Shown: positions 1 to 10,391, counted from the first letter of the stretch. The stretch: 64,000 bases of DNA from Paenibacillus pabuli (GCF_039831995.1 NZ_JBDOIO010000003.1:620001-684000), one strand, 5' to 3'. Made by a program: numbers and translations. The notes: a model not told the origin generated them from the sequence alone.

Positions 1-230
1 ATTTGCTGGGGTTTGGAACTACGACGTACCTCTATCGAGATGGAGAAGGCACATTAAGATGTGTCAACGGATTCGTGACAGAAGAGCATGATGGTTGGAC
101 CGTGAAAAGTTATGCGGCGTATCCGTCCAGGTATGTATTCCGTGAAGAAGACTTAGAGTTCAGAGCTCCTCTAGGAACATTGCAAAAGAGCATTCGCCTG
201 GAAAATGGAAAGTTCAGAGTTTGCCTATGA
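1..230 (+). CDS. 3' end of an unrecognised gene (5' truncated by window edge)
   Basis: An open frame enters from the left edge, with codons in phase with base 3, and stops at 228-230. About 75 residues are visible. They are rich in aromatic and charged residues (for example YLYRDGEG and AAYPSRYVF), with no signal peptide or membrane segment, and read like the closing beta-rich part of a larger cytoplasmic protein. A TTG at base 3 could be taken as a start, but no ribosome binding site can be seen and the frame is open to the edge, so truncation is more likely. The next gene starts 170 bases downstream after a non-coding gap, so this protein need not belong to the sugar operon. I do not recognise the family. 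Confidence 0.5.
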   Translation, partial: LLGFGTTTYLYRDGEGTLRCVNGFVTEEHDGWTVKSYAAYPSRYVFREEDLEFRAPLGTLQKSIRLENGKFRVCL

Positions 231-399
231 CAGTCTTCTAACTTGGCAGTTTCCAACTTGTTCTATAAAGGGAAGTACAGGATTGGTTACAATCAGCACC
301 ATATAAACATCCGGATATGAAACAAGACCATGTTTTTAAGTTAAACGATTAAATTCGTTGACTTGAAATAAATAGCATTGAAAAAGGGAGGAAACAAAC

Positions 400-1791
400 A
401 TGAGGTTTGGTAAGCGCAAGTTGGTTCTGTCTCTCGCATTAACCTTGGCTTTCTCCACGTTAGCAGGTTGTTCCGGCAATTCGGACACTTCCGGCAATGC
501 CAAAAACGCAGCAGCAGGCAACGGGGATCCGTCCGCTGGGGGCATCACCCTTGAGCTGCTGTATTGGGGGGATGATGTACAGAAGCAACTGGTGGAATCC
601 GCTGCAGAAAAATATACAGCGGACACCGGGGTGAAAATTAATGCGCAGGTGCTGCCGGCAGACGGCACATTTGACACCTTCATCCAGACGAGGCTTCAAT
701 CCGGAGAACTGCCGGACATCAGTTACATGGGGGAAGCTGACATTCAAAAGTATAATGAGATGGGCATTTTAGAGGACATTTCCGACCTGCTTGCGGATGG
801 AACCATTCCGGAGAAACTTCCTGCAATCACCATCCATACTCCAGAACAGAAAGTTATTGGTGTAGGCTTGTCCAACCAAATGGAACTGCTGTTCTATAGC
901 AAATCGAAATTTGATGAGGCTGGCATTTCATATCCACCTACCAAGGTTGAGGAAGCCTGGGAATGGGATACCTTTGTTTCCAATGCTAAGAAGCTAACCA
1001 AGGATTCGAGTGGTAAGACAGCTGCCGATGCTGGATTTGATGCTGCATTGACTGAAAACTATGGTCTTGGTTTTACGGCAGGGCGTGAATTTCATCATTT
1101 CTGGGCAGCGAACGCCAATGGGGGAGGCATTGTATCCCCGGATGGAAAAGAGTTTCAATGGGATACGCCACAAACGACAGAAGGTATTCAAAAACTGGCT
1201 GATCTTGTGAACAAAGATAAAGTTGCTTCTGCCTTTAGCTATACTTGGAGTTCTGGAATTGGCTCCGCTGTGGATGCGTTAAGCGGGGGTTATGCTATGG
1301 CTGTGAGCGGATCCTGGGATTTAGCAAATATCAAAGGCAATGAGGATATTGGTGTAGGCGTGCTCCCGAAAATGGAGAAAGCAGTAACCATGAATGCTGG
1401 AGCTCCACTCGTTGTGTACAACACATCCAAACATATCGAGGAAGCAAAAAAGTTCTACGCCTATATGGTTAACCCAGAAAACAGCCTAGACTTGCTGAAA
1501 AGCGGAGCATGGCTGCCCAATCAGGCGGACTGGTATACAGATCCAGCTTTAATTGATCAATGGACGGCTGATCTGCCAGCTAGCGCAAAGGAAACCATCC
1601 TTAGCTATGCTACGACCGAGGGTGCCATTGTCCAATGGCCAGCGTATTATGTTCCGGCTTATTTAAAAATGAACACAGAATACGAAAAGTCGATTGACCA
1701 GGCATTATCCGGCCAGAAAAGTGTCAAAGAAATTTATGATGCAATTATGCCGGCAATCAAGTCGCTGTGGGAAAGCGGCAAGGTCTCCTAA
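400..1791 (+). CDS. Sugar ABC transporter substrate-binding lipoprotein
   Basis: This is an extracellular solute-binding protein (family 1, maltose/multiple-sugar type) that captures an oligosaccharide outside the membrane and delivers it to the two permeases encoded next. The N-terminus has a Lys/Arg-rich start, a hydrophobic stretch and the lipobox LAGC at about residues 21-24, so it should be a lipid-anchored lipoprotein. A Gly/Ser/Asn-rich linker follows, then the mature fold with sugar-binder features (VKINAQVLPADGTFDTF and a C-terminal WPAYY region). The length of 463 residues is normal. The start is ATG 400 behind GGGAGG. The order binder-permease-permease, with 42 bases to the next chosen start, marks an operon. 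No ATPase is encoded here, so a shared MsmX-type ATPase elsewhere is presumably used. The substrate is unknown; arabinose-containing oligosaccharides are inferred from the neighbours. Confidence 0.93.
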   Translation: MRFGKRKLVLSLALTLAFSTLAGCSGNSDTSGNAKNAAAGNGDPSAGGITLELLYWGDDVQKQLVESAAEKYTADTGVKINAQVLPADGTFDTFIQTRLQSGELPDISYMGEADIQKYNEMGILEDISDLLADGTIPEKLPAITIHTPEQKVIGVGLSNQMELLFYSKSKFDEAGISYPPTKVEEAWEWDTFVSNAKKLTKDSSGKTAADAGFDAALTENYGLGFTAGREFHHFWAANANGGGIVSPDGKEFQWDTPQTTEGIQKLADLVNKDKVASAFSYTWSSGIGSAVDALSGGYAMAVSGSWDLANIKGNEDIGVGVLPKMEKAVTMNAGAPLVVYNTSKHIEEAKKFYAYMVNPENSLDLLKSGAWLPNQADWYTDPALIDQWTADLPASAKETILSYATTEGAIVQWPAYYVPAYLKMNTEYEKSIDQALSGQKSVKEIYDAIMPAIKSLWESGKVS

Positions 1792-1833
1792 CCATAGGAA
1801 GGAAGTTTGAATTCGAAAAGAGAGGCTATGCTT

Positions 1834-2811
1834 ATGAATCCAGAACGCAAAATCGGTTCGGAAATCGTTTCTGCCAGAAAAATTGCAAAAGGCGCCACCA
1901 AAGAGGCCATTGCCGGATATCTATTTGCTGCCCCAGCCATTATCGGATTTTTGGTGCTGACGATGTACCCCATGCTCGCCAGTTTATATTACAGTTTTCA
2001 TAAAATTACGATTATGAGCGGCAGTCAGGTCATGGAATGGATTGGGCTAGATAACTTCAGGTATATTTTCAGCAATCCGAGCTCTGAATTTAAAAAATCG
2101 ATTACGGTTACGCTGGTTTATTCCTTTGTAAACGTTGCACTCGTTATCGTGTTCTGCCTGATCGTTGCTTTGCTGTTGAACCGTAAGTTTATTGGGAGAA
2201 ATTTGCTAAGAGCTATCTTCTTTCTCCCATCCGTCATACCGATGCTAGCGACAACGATCGTATGGCAGATGCTATTGCAAAATCAGGCCAAAGGCGGGCT
2301 CGTCAACTGGGTTCTACTACAAATGGGCATTGCGCCATGGGATTTCCTCAACGACCCACTTCGGATCTTCTACACCTTATTTATCATGAGTCTGTGGACA
2401 TGCGGCGGGACGATTGTTGTATTTATCGCCACATTGCAGGACGTTCCTGGTGAATTGCTGGAAGCTGTAGAGATGGACGGCGGCAACGCCTGGCATAAGT
2501 TTTTGAAGGTAACTTATCCAACGATCAAACCCGTACTCTTTTTTCAGCTCATCATGTGTATGATGACGTCAATCCAGATTTACACCCAAAGCGTGGTATT
2601 GTCACGAAATGGCGCGCCTGACCGAATGACATACTTTATCAACGTCATGATCTATGACCATTCCTTTGTGCAAGTTGGCATGCGAGGTTTAGCATCGGCA
2701 GAAGCTTGGATCGTATTTCTCATCACGTTGGTGATTACGGGAGTGTTGTTTTACTTCCAGGGCGCGCTGAAACGTGATGATGCTATGGGCAAACGAAAGT
2801 GGGTGAGATGA
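1834..2811 (+). CDS. Sugar ABC transporter permease (UgpA/LacF-like)
   Basis: Membrane subunit of the sugar importer whose binding protein is encoded just upstream. The protein shows about six hydrophobic segments and the permease EAA loop near residues 220-235 (EAVEMDGGNAWHKFLKV), which contacts the ATPase. The N-terminal segment AGYLFAAPAIIGFLVL is typical of the MalF/UgpA-like subunit. The start is a judgement: ATG 1834 lies 8 bases after AGAGG, whereas ATG 1828 is too close to it and TTG 1807 sits 4 bases after AGGAAGG. The stop overlaps the next start as ATGA at 2808-2811, so the two permeases are probably translationally coupled. Confidence 0.92.
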   Translation: MNPERKIGSEIVSARKIAKGATKEAIAGYLFAAPAIIGFLVLTMYPMLASLYYSFHKITIMSGSQVMEWIGLDNFRYIFSNPSSEFKKSITVTLVYSFVNVALVIVFCLIVALLLNRKFIGRNLLRAIFFLPSVIPMLATTIVWQMLLQNQAKGGLVNWVLLQMGIAPWDFLNDPLRIFYTLFIMSLWTCGGTIVVFIATLQDVPGELLEAVEMDGGNAWHKFLKVTYPTIKPVLFFQLIMCMMTSIQIYTQSVVLSRNGAPDRMTYFINVMIYDHSFVQVGMRGLASAEAWIVFLITLVITGVLFYFQGALKRDDAMGKRKWVR

Positions 2812-3692
2812 TGGAAACGGCACATGCACCGATGAAGTATACGAGCATCAAGCAGGCTAAAAACCGAAGAAGAGCAATTCATTTCGGCTTGATTGTGTTA
2901 TCTCTCCTGCTAGCATTCATTTTTGCTTTTCCATTGTACTGGCTGTTACGCGGCGCAATGGTGAGTCATTCGGAAATATTGGCCAGACCGCCTGTATTTT
3001 TTCCAAAGGAGCTTGGGTTTGAGAATTTCAGGCTAGGACTGGAACGAATTCAGTTCTGGCGGCAGCTATGGAATTCGGTCTCCATCGTCATTCCGTATGT
3101 CATTGGCACCGTGATCACGACCAGCTTTGCAGCATATGCGTTTGCCAAATTACGTTTCCCCATGCGCGGCGCCTGGTTTGTGCTCGTGATCAGCAGTATG
3201 ATGCTGCCTAGTGCAGTTACACTGCTGCCACAATTTTCGTTATATACATCGCTTGGGCTTGCAGGCAAACCTGCCCTAATTATTCCAGCCTTTTTTTGCG
3301 CAGGCGGCAATGCATACTTCGTTTTTCTGCTAAGACAATTCTTTATGACAATCCCAGCTGAACTGAGCGAGGCGGCCAAAATCGATGGCGCGGGTTATTT
3401 CCGCATCTATTACCGGATCATGCTGCCTCTCATTCGTCCTGCCATGATCGTTGTTGCGCTATTCAGTTTCATCAATTGTTGGAATGAATTTTTCTACACC
3501 ATGATTTATCTGAAAACCGAGGCTGATTATACCTTGCCTATGGGCTTGTACATGGTGAACGGAATGCGTATTCCAAACTATGAGCAGGTCATGGCGCTTG
3601 CACTCATCGTAACACTTCCCTGCCTGGTGTTTTTCCTGATCGGCAACAAATATTTCGTAGAAGGCATTACGTTAACGGGAATTAAAGGTTAA
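2808..3692 (+). CDS. Sugar ABC transporter permease (UgpE/MalG-like)
   Basis: Second membrane subunit of the importer. It has about six membrane segments, the EAA loop (ELSEAAKIDGAGYFRIYYRI) and the C-terminal end GITLTGIKG that is typical of MalG/AraQ-type permeases. ATG 2808 overlaps the preceding stop (ATGA); ATG 2811 is an equally possible start three bases on. The gene ends 18 bases before the giant surface glycosidase, which has its own strong ribosome binding site. Binder, two permeases and enzyme are therefore probably one transcript, linking extracellular cleavage to uptake. Confidence 0.92.
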   Translation: MMETAHAPMKYTSIKQAKNRRRAIHFGLIVLSLLLAFIFAFPLYWLLRGAMVSHSEILARPPVFFPKELGFENFRLGLERIQFWRQLWNSVSIVIPYVIGTVITTSFAAYAFAKLRFPMRGAWFVLVISSMMLPSAVTLLPQFSLYTSLGLAGKPALIIPAFFCAGGNAYFVFLLRQFFMTIPAELSEAAKIDGAGYFRIYYRIMLPLIRPAMIVVALFSFINCWNEFFYTMIYLKTEADYTLPMGLYMVNGMRIPNYEQVMALALIVTLPCLVFFLIGNKYFVEGITLTGIKG

Positions 3693-3710
3693 TAAGGAGG
3701 AGACGAAGCA

Positions 3711-6700
3711 ATGGCGAAAAAGAAGAGGAAATGGGCAACAAAAATGTGGGTGGCCGCTTTGGCCACCGTCGTAACCTTGAATACAGGCATCATACCTGCA
3801 TCGGCGAACTATACGACGGACTTTGTTCATGAAGGCGTAGGTACCGATTATGGCGATGCAACGTGGAAGAACAATCAGATCGTAAGCGAGCCCGTGGATT
3901 TTAGTCAGGAAACTGTCGGTCAAATGATGAAAGCGATCGAAGATTTTGATTTTGACCAATTCGCTGCAGATTATGCCGACTTGCCATGGCTCGATAAGTT
4001 GCTGGTTAACGAGGGTGTCATCCCAGACGATAACAACGATGATGGCAGTGCCAACACGCTCTTCAGCCGGGGGAGCGCGCTGTACATGAAAACGCAGGAT
4101 AACCGGCAGCTCGGTTTTGTTGGGACGGTACACTATGCGGATACTCTCAACAAGGATACGATGTACAACATTACCCTGTCTACGGGGGCAGTCGTTGAAG
4201 ACAAGGGTGCTCGTAAAAACTATCCGAGCCATGCTGACCAGACTTACAAAAGCGGCGGATTGGACATAAGTCAACGTAAATTCATTACCTCCTCTAACAG
4301 TGCTGTCACTTTACTGAAGTTAACCAATAACGGTAATGCGCCAATTACGTTAACGATGACCGTCAAATCTCCATTTGTAACGGAAACCGAGGGAGATGAA
4401 TTGATTGGTAAACGAGTGGCTGCTCCAATCATGGTTGGACGCGCCGGAGAAGAGTATGTTGAAGCGATGTCCCATGTAGACGTACATCTCAGCGGAGATG
4501 GCATGATGCCTGTTGGCAATGATTTGGTCAAAGAGATTACGGTGCCTGCAGGCACATCGGTGGATGAGAAAGTGGTCATGGGATGGTTGGCCGAAGAGAT
4601 CCCGGCCTCGAAAACGCAGTATGCTGAATTTAAAGCAAGTAATAATGAAAAGGCTTTCAGTGATCAAGTGAAGGAATACAACGAATGGTGGGCACAAAAT
4701 ATCCCCTACATCGATATTCCTGACGAAAATGTGAAGAAGGTTCTGTATTATCGTTGGTGGTCCAATCGCTTCAACTTGCTGGAAGCAAACATTCCCGGAA
4801 ACGACTGGCAATTCCCGATGAACATGGAAGGGGTGCTGGGTTATAACAACGGCATCACAGTAAGTGTTCCGTGGGTGTTGCAAGATTTGAAGTGGCTGCG
4901 AGATCCATCTTATGCATACGGCACTTGGCTAGCCCAAGGCGAGTATTCTGAAAACGCCAACTACAAAAACAATCCGGGACGACCAAATATCTGGACATGG
5001 GACATGATGCAAAACACCTCGCAAGTCGGTTGGGAAGCGTACAAGATTTATGGTGGCGGAGAAAAGGTATTGAAAAAATTCGCTGATTTCTCGGCAAGCG
5101 ATGTGACGGGTACACTGAATCATTTCCGGGGAACCAATCCTGATTTGGTTTATTACAATCACGGACCAATTACCGGCAATGATGGAGACACGGTGTCCAT
5201 GCACTGGAAAGGAAATGGAAACTATGCGCGTTTGGACGGTTCTTCCACAGCTTATGCAAACGCAGTAGCCACGCAACAAATGTACGAACAACTCGGGGAT
5301 GACGCAAACGCGAAACGCATGGAAGAGGTTGCGCAGCGAATTCGGACCGCCATTCTGAACAACATGTGGTACGACGAAGCGGATTTTGACGGTGACGGCG
5401 AAGCTGATACGAACGGCGAAGGCAGCTTTTTGCACAAAAAAGTCATCAACCAACAAGACGTATTCAATCCATGGCGTGACAACAATATGTTTGTGTTTAA
5501 CTTCGGTGTAGTGCCGAAAGAAGGGGAGGCAGGATACGAATCCAAGTACTTGACCCAGTTATCCGATTACGGTGATCCGAACTATTACCCGATTTTCCCA
5601 TTCTTTACGGCAGATCAGCACAGTATCATGAAACGTGTGGAAGCGTTCCAAAATGGAGAGACCAGCGCGTTCGGAACGGACCAGTTCGCTTGGTGCAACT
5701 TTGGGAATTACATCAATACGATTCGTGCTTCCTTACGTCATTATCCGGTGGAGAATATCAATACCGACACCTACAAAACATTGTTTGACTGGGGCGCTTG
5801 GTTACATACGGTTGAACCAGGCAATACCGATCACCTGGATTCCAATGAGTTTTTTTGGCTCGAGGATTATTTCTTCGGTACACCTTGGACACCGCAGAAT
5901 CCGCCAAACCCAAGTGGCAAGATGGTTCGTGCCTGGATTCACCACGATACGCTGGGCATGATGAATTATTCCGTCATGGAAGATATGGCAGGCCTTCAAC
6001 CAAGAGCGGACGATAAAATCGAGCTATGGCCACTTGATATCCAATATGACCATTTCGCCGTGGACAATGTGCGTTATCATGATGCCAATCTGTCCATTGT
6101 GTGGCAGGACCCGGCCAAGTACAGCGATAGCGATCCATATTACAAGGATATCCCCGTCGGATACTCATTGTTCATCAATGGCGAACGTGTCATGACGACG
6201 GATGAAATGTCGCATATCATTTTTGATACTGCCACGGGCAAGGTAGAAAAACCGGACGGAGACGTGCCAGGGGCGGTTGGAGACAACACAAACACCAACG
6301 TTATTTATGAAATTGGCAGTGCTGTTAATCTGGCTTCTGCAGACGATACTTCACTGGGAGGCAATGAAAAAGCAGTTGATATGTTCAATAAAGCTGGAAT
6401 TGATGTGGAGCATAACGGCGTAAACCTGGCAACGGCATCTGGTACTACGGTTGAATCCAGCTATATCCATAGCAATTCCAATGTGAGCAGACTTGCAGAC
6501 GGTTCTACGATTGCATCCATTAACCATACCTCGAATACTGCGTTGTTCGGCGGCTCGCCGAACCCATCTGATTCAGTTACGTTTCAATTTGATGGAGCCC
6601 AAACGGTGGATAATGTAAAAGTTTACTTTTATAATGACCGACTGCCAAACGGCTATGCAGCTCCACAAACGTTTGGTGTGGAATACTTGGATGCGGACGG

Positions 6701-9700
6701 CACCACATGGAAGCCTGTAGAAGGGCAATTCCGTTATCCGAATTATGTGGCCGCGAATTACAATAATGTTGAATTTAATGCGGTGAACACAAAGGCTATC
6801 CGAGTCCATTTTACGCATGCATCGGGCTATTCAACAGGAATTAAGGAGATTCAAATCTACAATAACGACCTGAACGTTACGCCTTCGGAGAATCTTGCAC
6901 CAAAAGTGCAACTAGACCTGCCGGTGAACGTGGAGCAAGGAGCTCCATTGAAGTTGGCGCCAGTAATTTCAGATGATGGTCTGCCAAGCGGGCGTTTGAC
7001 GTATGCATGGAATCTAGTATCAGGCGACGCTGGTGCAGTGCAGGCAGAGGCACTGGATCAGGCCACATTGAATGTGACATTTGGCGCGGTAGGAGAATAC
7101 GTCTACGAGCTGAGCGTTAGTGATGGGGAAGAAGTCACGAAGGTAGAAGTGCCCATCACGGTATACGTAGCTACGGCCGAATTATCTAATGTCATTGCCA
7201 AGTTTGCAGACCGGGTATCGCCGCAGGGCAAACTTGTCCGCAATGCCGATGATTTCACGCCGGAGTCGTGGCAGGCATTGCAAGCAGCGTTGATTGAAGC
7301 CAAGGAACTGCTTGCGCGAGATGATTATTCGCTGGATGAAGTGCAGTCCATGACAAATCGAGTGCGCCTTGCAGAAGAGGGTCTTCGTTATCGTAATGCT
7401 GCTCTGTTGGCTACACCAAACGCCTCCTACACATCAGCATGGGAATCTTTGAAATCGGTGAATGACGGGTATATTCCTTTAGTTCCCGGGAGCATCGGCA
7501 ACCCAGAGATCGAAACGCAGTACGGAAACTGGGGATCGCCTAACCAGAGTCATTGGGTGGAGTATACATGGAAAACGCCTGTGACCCTGTCTGGCAGTTC
7601 AATGTACTTTTATGATGATGGAGGCGGCGTACAGGTTCCTGCCGATTACGACTTTGAGTATTGGAATCAGGAGGCGGGCGAGTATGTGGCGGTTAGCGGA
7701 CTTAGTGAGAAGAAAATGGAAAAGGGCAAATTCAACCAAGTCACCTTCAATGAAATCACGACTGACAAATTACGTTTAACGATGAAAAACCAAAGCAGTT
7801 CGGTGTACACCGGTTTAAAAGAATGGCGGGCTATCTCGGCCAAACCTGAGGGGGAAGAGCCACCTCAAACGGATCATGGTGCAATAACGGCCATTGAGCC
7901 AGTATCGGTCAATACGACTATCAACGTCATGCCTGATTTGCCTTCACAAGTCACCGTGACCTATGAAGACAAAACGAAAGGGCTGGCCAATGTCGTGTGG
8001 GATGAGATTCCCGAAAATAAGCTATCCATCGCTACCGATTTTGTTGTACTTGGCAGTGTGGAAGGAACCGATCTAAGAGCAAGCCTTCGTATTTATGTCA
8101 AATACGATAAGTCCCGGCTAAAAGCGGCAATTGATGCTGTATCAGATCCTTCCGTGAACGAAGAGAACTATAGTGGTACACCGGAACAATGGCAAACGTT
8201 GCAAACAGCTTTGCAGTTAGCTAGTGACGTGTATAATAATGACGCTTCGACCGAAGGAGATATCGATTCAGCGTACAAAGCGTTGCTGGAAGCTTTTGAA
8301 GCCCTAGAGCCGGTAGAGGAACACAATGTAACTATTATCGGTATCAACATTCCGAGCGGTTCTGTGGATCAGTTGGCCAAGAAAATTGTTGTTCCTGAAT
8401 CGACGACGCTGGAGGAACTTAAAGCCGGTTTAAACGTTCCCGCAAGTGTAACATTTGCAGTTTACGAATCCGATGGGTTGACGTCGGCCATTGATTTGAA
8501 GACTGGATACAAAGTGACGTTAACAGGTTCTGATCAAATCACAACGAAGACGTACACTGTCCTGAAGGTTACAGAAAATCCGCCAGTGAATACAGCTGTG
8601 CTTCAAGCAAAGCTGAATGAAGCAAGGGCATTGAAGCAAGAACGCTACACGGCGGCAAGCTGGCAGAACTTAACGGAAAAGATCTCCACTGCCGAACAAT
8701 TGTTGACGAGCGGATCCGCTTCACAGGCTGACATTGATGCTGCGGTTATTGCGCTGGATTCTGCTATTGCGGGATTAAAACTGTTGCCGACACCTACACC
8801 GACTCCAAGCCCATCGCCATCGGCTCCAACACCAGTTCCAGCACCAGCTCCTACACCTACGGATACGAAAGAGCTTACGCCAATTACCGTGAGCCAAGGC
8901 AGAATCGAAGTGAAAGCAGCTGCCACCGGCAAAGAGGGTAAGGTCAAAGTTCAACTCAGAGACAGCGATATCAAAGCAGCGCTGGAGGATATGAAGGACG
9001 GAAAGTTAACCATTGTCATCCAAAAGGATTTGGAAATACAACAAGTCGAAGCCTTGCTTCCGTGGAAGACGCTTAGTACTACGAAGTCTTTAACCAGTGT
9101 AAAAATTGAAACGGGATCAACCGTGTTGACGATACCTCATCAATTCCTAACTACGATTAGGGACATCACTAATCTGGGAGTGGTCTTTGAAGCCGTCGAA
9201 CCAAGCCAGTTGCCAAAACAAGCTGGAAAACTTCTAGAAGCAGACTTGGTCAGCAACATCACGGTGAATGCAGATGGGAAAAGTATATCTTCTAAAGAAC
9301 TACATGGAAAAGGACTTAGACTAGCCATGCCTTATCAGTTGAAGGAAGGGATAAAAGGGCATCAGGTTGTGGCCTTCACGCTGAACGATGCCGGAGTGGC
9401 CCACGCTATTGTCGGCGGTAAATATGATGAATCCACAAAAATGTTTGAGTTTAACATGGAGCAGAACGGCATGTTCGGAGTACTTGGTGTAAGCGCTACC
9501 TTTAAGGACTTGACCAATGTGAACTGGGCTGTGGAAGGCATTGAAGCACTTGCAGCAAGAGGAGCTATTGAGGGAACGGGAGCTGGAGAATTTAATCCAA
9601 CATCTCAAGTAACCCGTGCAGAATTCCTCAAAACGTTAATGAACTCATTCGATCTGTTGGATGAATCAGCAAAACCATCATTTAGTGATGTCAAAGAAGG

Positions 9701-10052
9701 GACTTGGTATAGCACACCAATCGCAAGTGCTCATAAGCTGGGCATTGTCAAAGGCAAAGCAAATGGCACTTTTGGCCCCAATGAACCCATTACCCGTGAG
9801 GAAATGGCTGTAATGATTTATAGGCTTGCAGGTAATTTAAATGTTACATTATCAACCGAAGAGGAGGATGATTCTGCGAAGTTTGTTGATTTGGAGGATC
9901 TTTCTTCTGAATCCTCATCAGCAGTAGAGGCTGTTCGTAAGGGTGGTTTAATTACAGGCATGCCGGATGGCCGCTTTATCCCTAATGGCCAGACCACACG
10001 TGCGCAAGCGGTGACGGTTATTTACCGATTGCTTACAAACCTAGAAAAGTAG
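3711..10052 (+). CDS. Giant SLH-anchored surface glycosidase-like protein (2113 aa)
   Basis: A very large secreted protein, started at ATG 3711 behind AAGGAGG. A signal peptide covers about residues 1-33 (KKKRK, a hydrophobic run, IIPASAN). Residues ~35-330 are a beta-sandwich region. Residues ~330-760 look like an (alpha/alpha)-barrel of the MGH1/GH63-type glycosidases, with YRWWSNRFNLLEAN, TWDMMQN and an acidic EFFWLEDYFF segment; I cannot name the catalytic pair. Then come a discoidin-like module (~905-1055), an Ig-like module (~1060-1160), FIVAR helices (~1162-1227), a second discoidin-like module (~1230-1380), an Ig-like module, FIVAR 2, a cadherin-like module, FIVAR 3, a Pro/Thr linker (~1694-1720), an SLH-associated domain and three SLH repeats (~1925-2113). 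SLH repeats bind pyruvylated wall polymer, so the enzyme should sit on the cell surface. It follows the sugar ABC genes by 18 bases and precedes a GH127 enzyme. Its substrate is inferred only. Confidence 0.88.
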   Translation: MAKKKRKWATKMWVAALATVVTLNTGIIPASANYTTDFVHEGVGTDYGDATWKNNQIVSEPVDFSQETVGQMMKAIEDFDFDQFAADYADLPWLDKLLVNEGVIPDDNNDDGSANTLFSRGSALYMKTQDNRQLGFVGTVHYADTLNKDTMYNITLSTGAVVEDKGARKNYPSHADQTYKSGGLDISQRKFITSSNSAVTLLKLTNNGNAPITLTMTVKSPFVTETEGDELIGKRVAAPIMVGRAGEEYVEAMSHVDVHLSGDGMMPVGNDLVKEITVPAGTSVDEKVVMGWLAEEIPASKTQYAEFKASNNEKAFSDQVKEYNEWWAQNIPYIDIPDENVKKVLYYRWWSNRFNLLEANIPGNDWQFPMNMEGVLGYNNGITVSVPWVLQDLKWLRDPSYAYGTWLAQGEYSENANYKNNPGRPNIWTWDMMQNTSQVGWEAYKIYGGGEKVLKKFADFSASDVTGTLNHFRGTNPDLVYYNHGPITGNDGDTVSMHWKGNGNYARLDGSSTAYANAVATQQMYEQLGDDANAKRMEEVAQRIRTAILNNMWYDEADFDGDGEADTNGEGSFLHKKVINQQDVFNPWRDNNMFVFNFGVVPKEGEAGYESKYLTQLSDYGDPNYYPIFPFFTADQHSIMKRVEAFQNGETSAFGTDQFAWCNFGNYINTIRASLRHYPVENINTDTYKTLFDWGAWLHTVEPGNTDHLDSNEFFWLEDYFFGTPWTPQNPPNPSGKMVRAWIHHDTLGMMNYSVMEDMAGLQPRADDKIELWPLDIQYDHFAVDNVRYHDANLSIVWQDPAKYSDSDPYYKDIPVGYSLFINGERVMTTDEMSHIIFDTATGKVEKPDGDVPGAVGDNTNTNVIYEIGSAVNLASADDTSLGGNEKAVDMFNKAGIDVEHNGVNLATASGTTVESSYIHSNSNVSRLADGSTIASINHTSNTALFGGSPNPSDSVTFQFDGAQTVDNVKVYFYNDRLPNGYAAPQTFGVEYLDADGTTWKPVEGQFRYPNYVAANYNNVEFNAVNTKAIRVHFTHASGYSTGIKEIQIYNNDLNVTPSENLAPKVQLDLPVNVEQGAPLKLAPVISDDGLPSGRLTYAWNLVSGDAGAVQAEALDQATLNVTFGAVGEYVYELSVSDGEEVTKVEVPITVYVATAELSNVIAKFADRVSPQGKLVRNADDFTPESWQALQAALIEAKELLARDDYSLDEVQSMTNRVRLAEEGLRYRNAALLATPNASYTSAWESLKSVNDGYIPLVPGSIGNPEIETQYGNWGSPNQSHWVEYTWKTPVTLSGSSMYFYDDGGGVQVPADYDFEYWNQEAGEYVAVSGLSEKKMEKGKFNQVTFNEITTDKLRLTMKNQSSSVYTGLKEWRAISAKPEGEEPPQTDHGAITAIEPVSVNTTINVMPDLPSQVTVTYEDKTKGLANVVWDEIPENKLSIATDFVVLGSVEGTDLRASLRIYVKYDKSRLKAAIDAVSDPSVNEENYSGTPEQWQTLQTALQLASDVYNNDASTEGDIDSAYKALLEAFEALEPVEEHNVTIIGINIPSGSVDQLAKKIVVPESTTLEELKAGLNVPASVTFAVYESDGLTSAIDLKTGYKVTLTGSDQITTKTYTVLKVTENPPVNTAVLQAKLNEARALKQERYTAASWQNLTEKISTAEQLLTSGSASQADIDAAVIALDSAIAGLKLLPTPTPTPSPSPSAPTPVPAPAPTPTDTKELTPITVSQGRIEVKAAATGKEGKVKVQLRDSDIKAALEDMKDGKLTIVIQKDLEIQQVEALLPWKTLSTTKSLTSVKIETGSTVLTIPHQFLTTIRDITNLGVVFEAVEPSQLPKQAGKLLEADLVSNITVNADGKSISSKELHGKGLRLAMPYQLKEGIKGHQVVAFTLNDAGVAHAIVGGKYDESTKMFEFNMEQNGMFGVLGVSATFKDLTNVNWAVEGIEALAARGAIEGTGAGEFNPTSQVTRAEFLKTLMNSFDLLDESAKPSFSDVKEGTWYSTPIASAHKLGIVKGKANGTFGPNEPITREEMAVMIYRLAGNLNVTLSTEEEDDSAKFVDLEDLSSESSSAVEAVRKGGLITGMPDGRFIPNGQTTRAQAVTVIYRLLTNLEK

Positions 10053-10087
10053 AATCAGGACAACTCCAAAATCTAAATGTTACAAAA

Positions 10088-10133
10088 TTAATGGTTGCCC
10101 AACATATTTATTGAGGGCAACCATTATTTATTT
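10088..10133 (+). terminator. Rho-independent terminator after the SLH glycosidase
   Basis: An 11-base stem, AATGGTTGCCC at 10090-10100 pairing with GGGCAACCATT at 10115-10125, is followed by a T-rich run. It closes the first sugar operon. Confidence 0.85.
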
Positions 10134-10163
10134 AATTCATCATAAGAAAAGGGAGGTGTTATA

Positions 10164-10391
10164 CTGACCAGTTTGTTCCACACATTAAGAATGATATTTG
10201 TAAATGGGATACAGAACTCCGCTAGCGAGATATAGGGTACGGGTGGTCTTATCCTACCAGACCAAACTGTTGAAGAGACGAAGGCTATGGGAAACGAATT
10301 ATATCGCGAGGCTTTAACCGGCACGATCGGTCAGGTTGCATCCGAATTGCAGACTCCAAAACAAGATTATGCCTGCCGTGTATCTTATTGA
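10164..10391 (+). pseudogene. Broken small coding remnant, family not recognised
   Basis: A ribosome binding site (GGGAGG at 10151-10156) is followed at the right distance by CTG instead of ATG at 10164. From there one frame reads protein-like sequence to a stop at 10389-10391, interrupted by a single in-frame TAG at 10233-10235. Residues after the break include LILPDQTVEETKAMGNEL and a Cys near the end (YACRVSY), with good amphipathic character and ordinary codon use. The lost start and internal stop suggest a recently inactivated gene of about 75 codons, or the last part of a longer one. I do not recognise the family. Confidence 0.45.

Noticed and set aside
8645..8947. Minus-strand 100-codon frame rich in Gly-Val repeats
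   Set aside because: It is the shadow of the Pro/Thr linker of the 2113-residue protein; base bias of the linker creates it.
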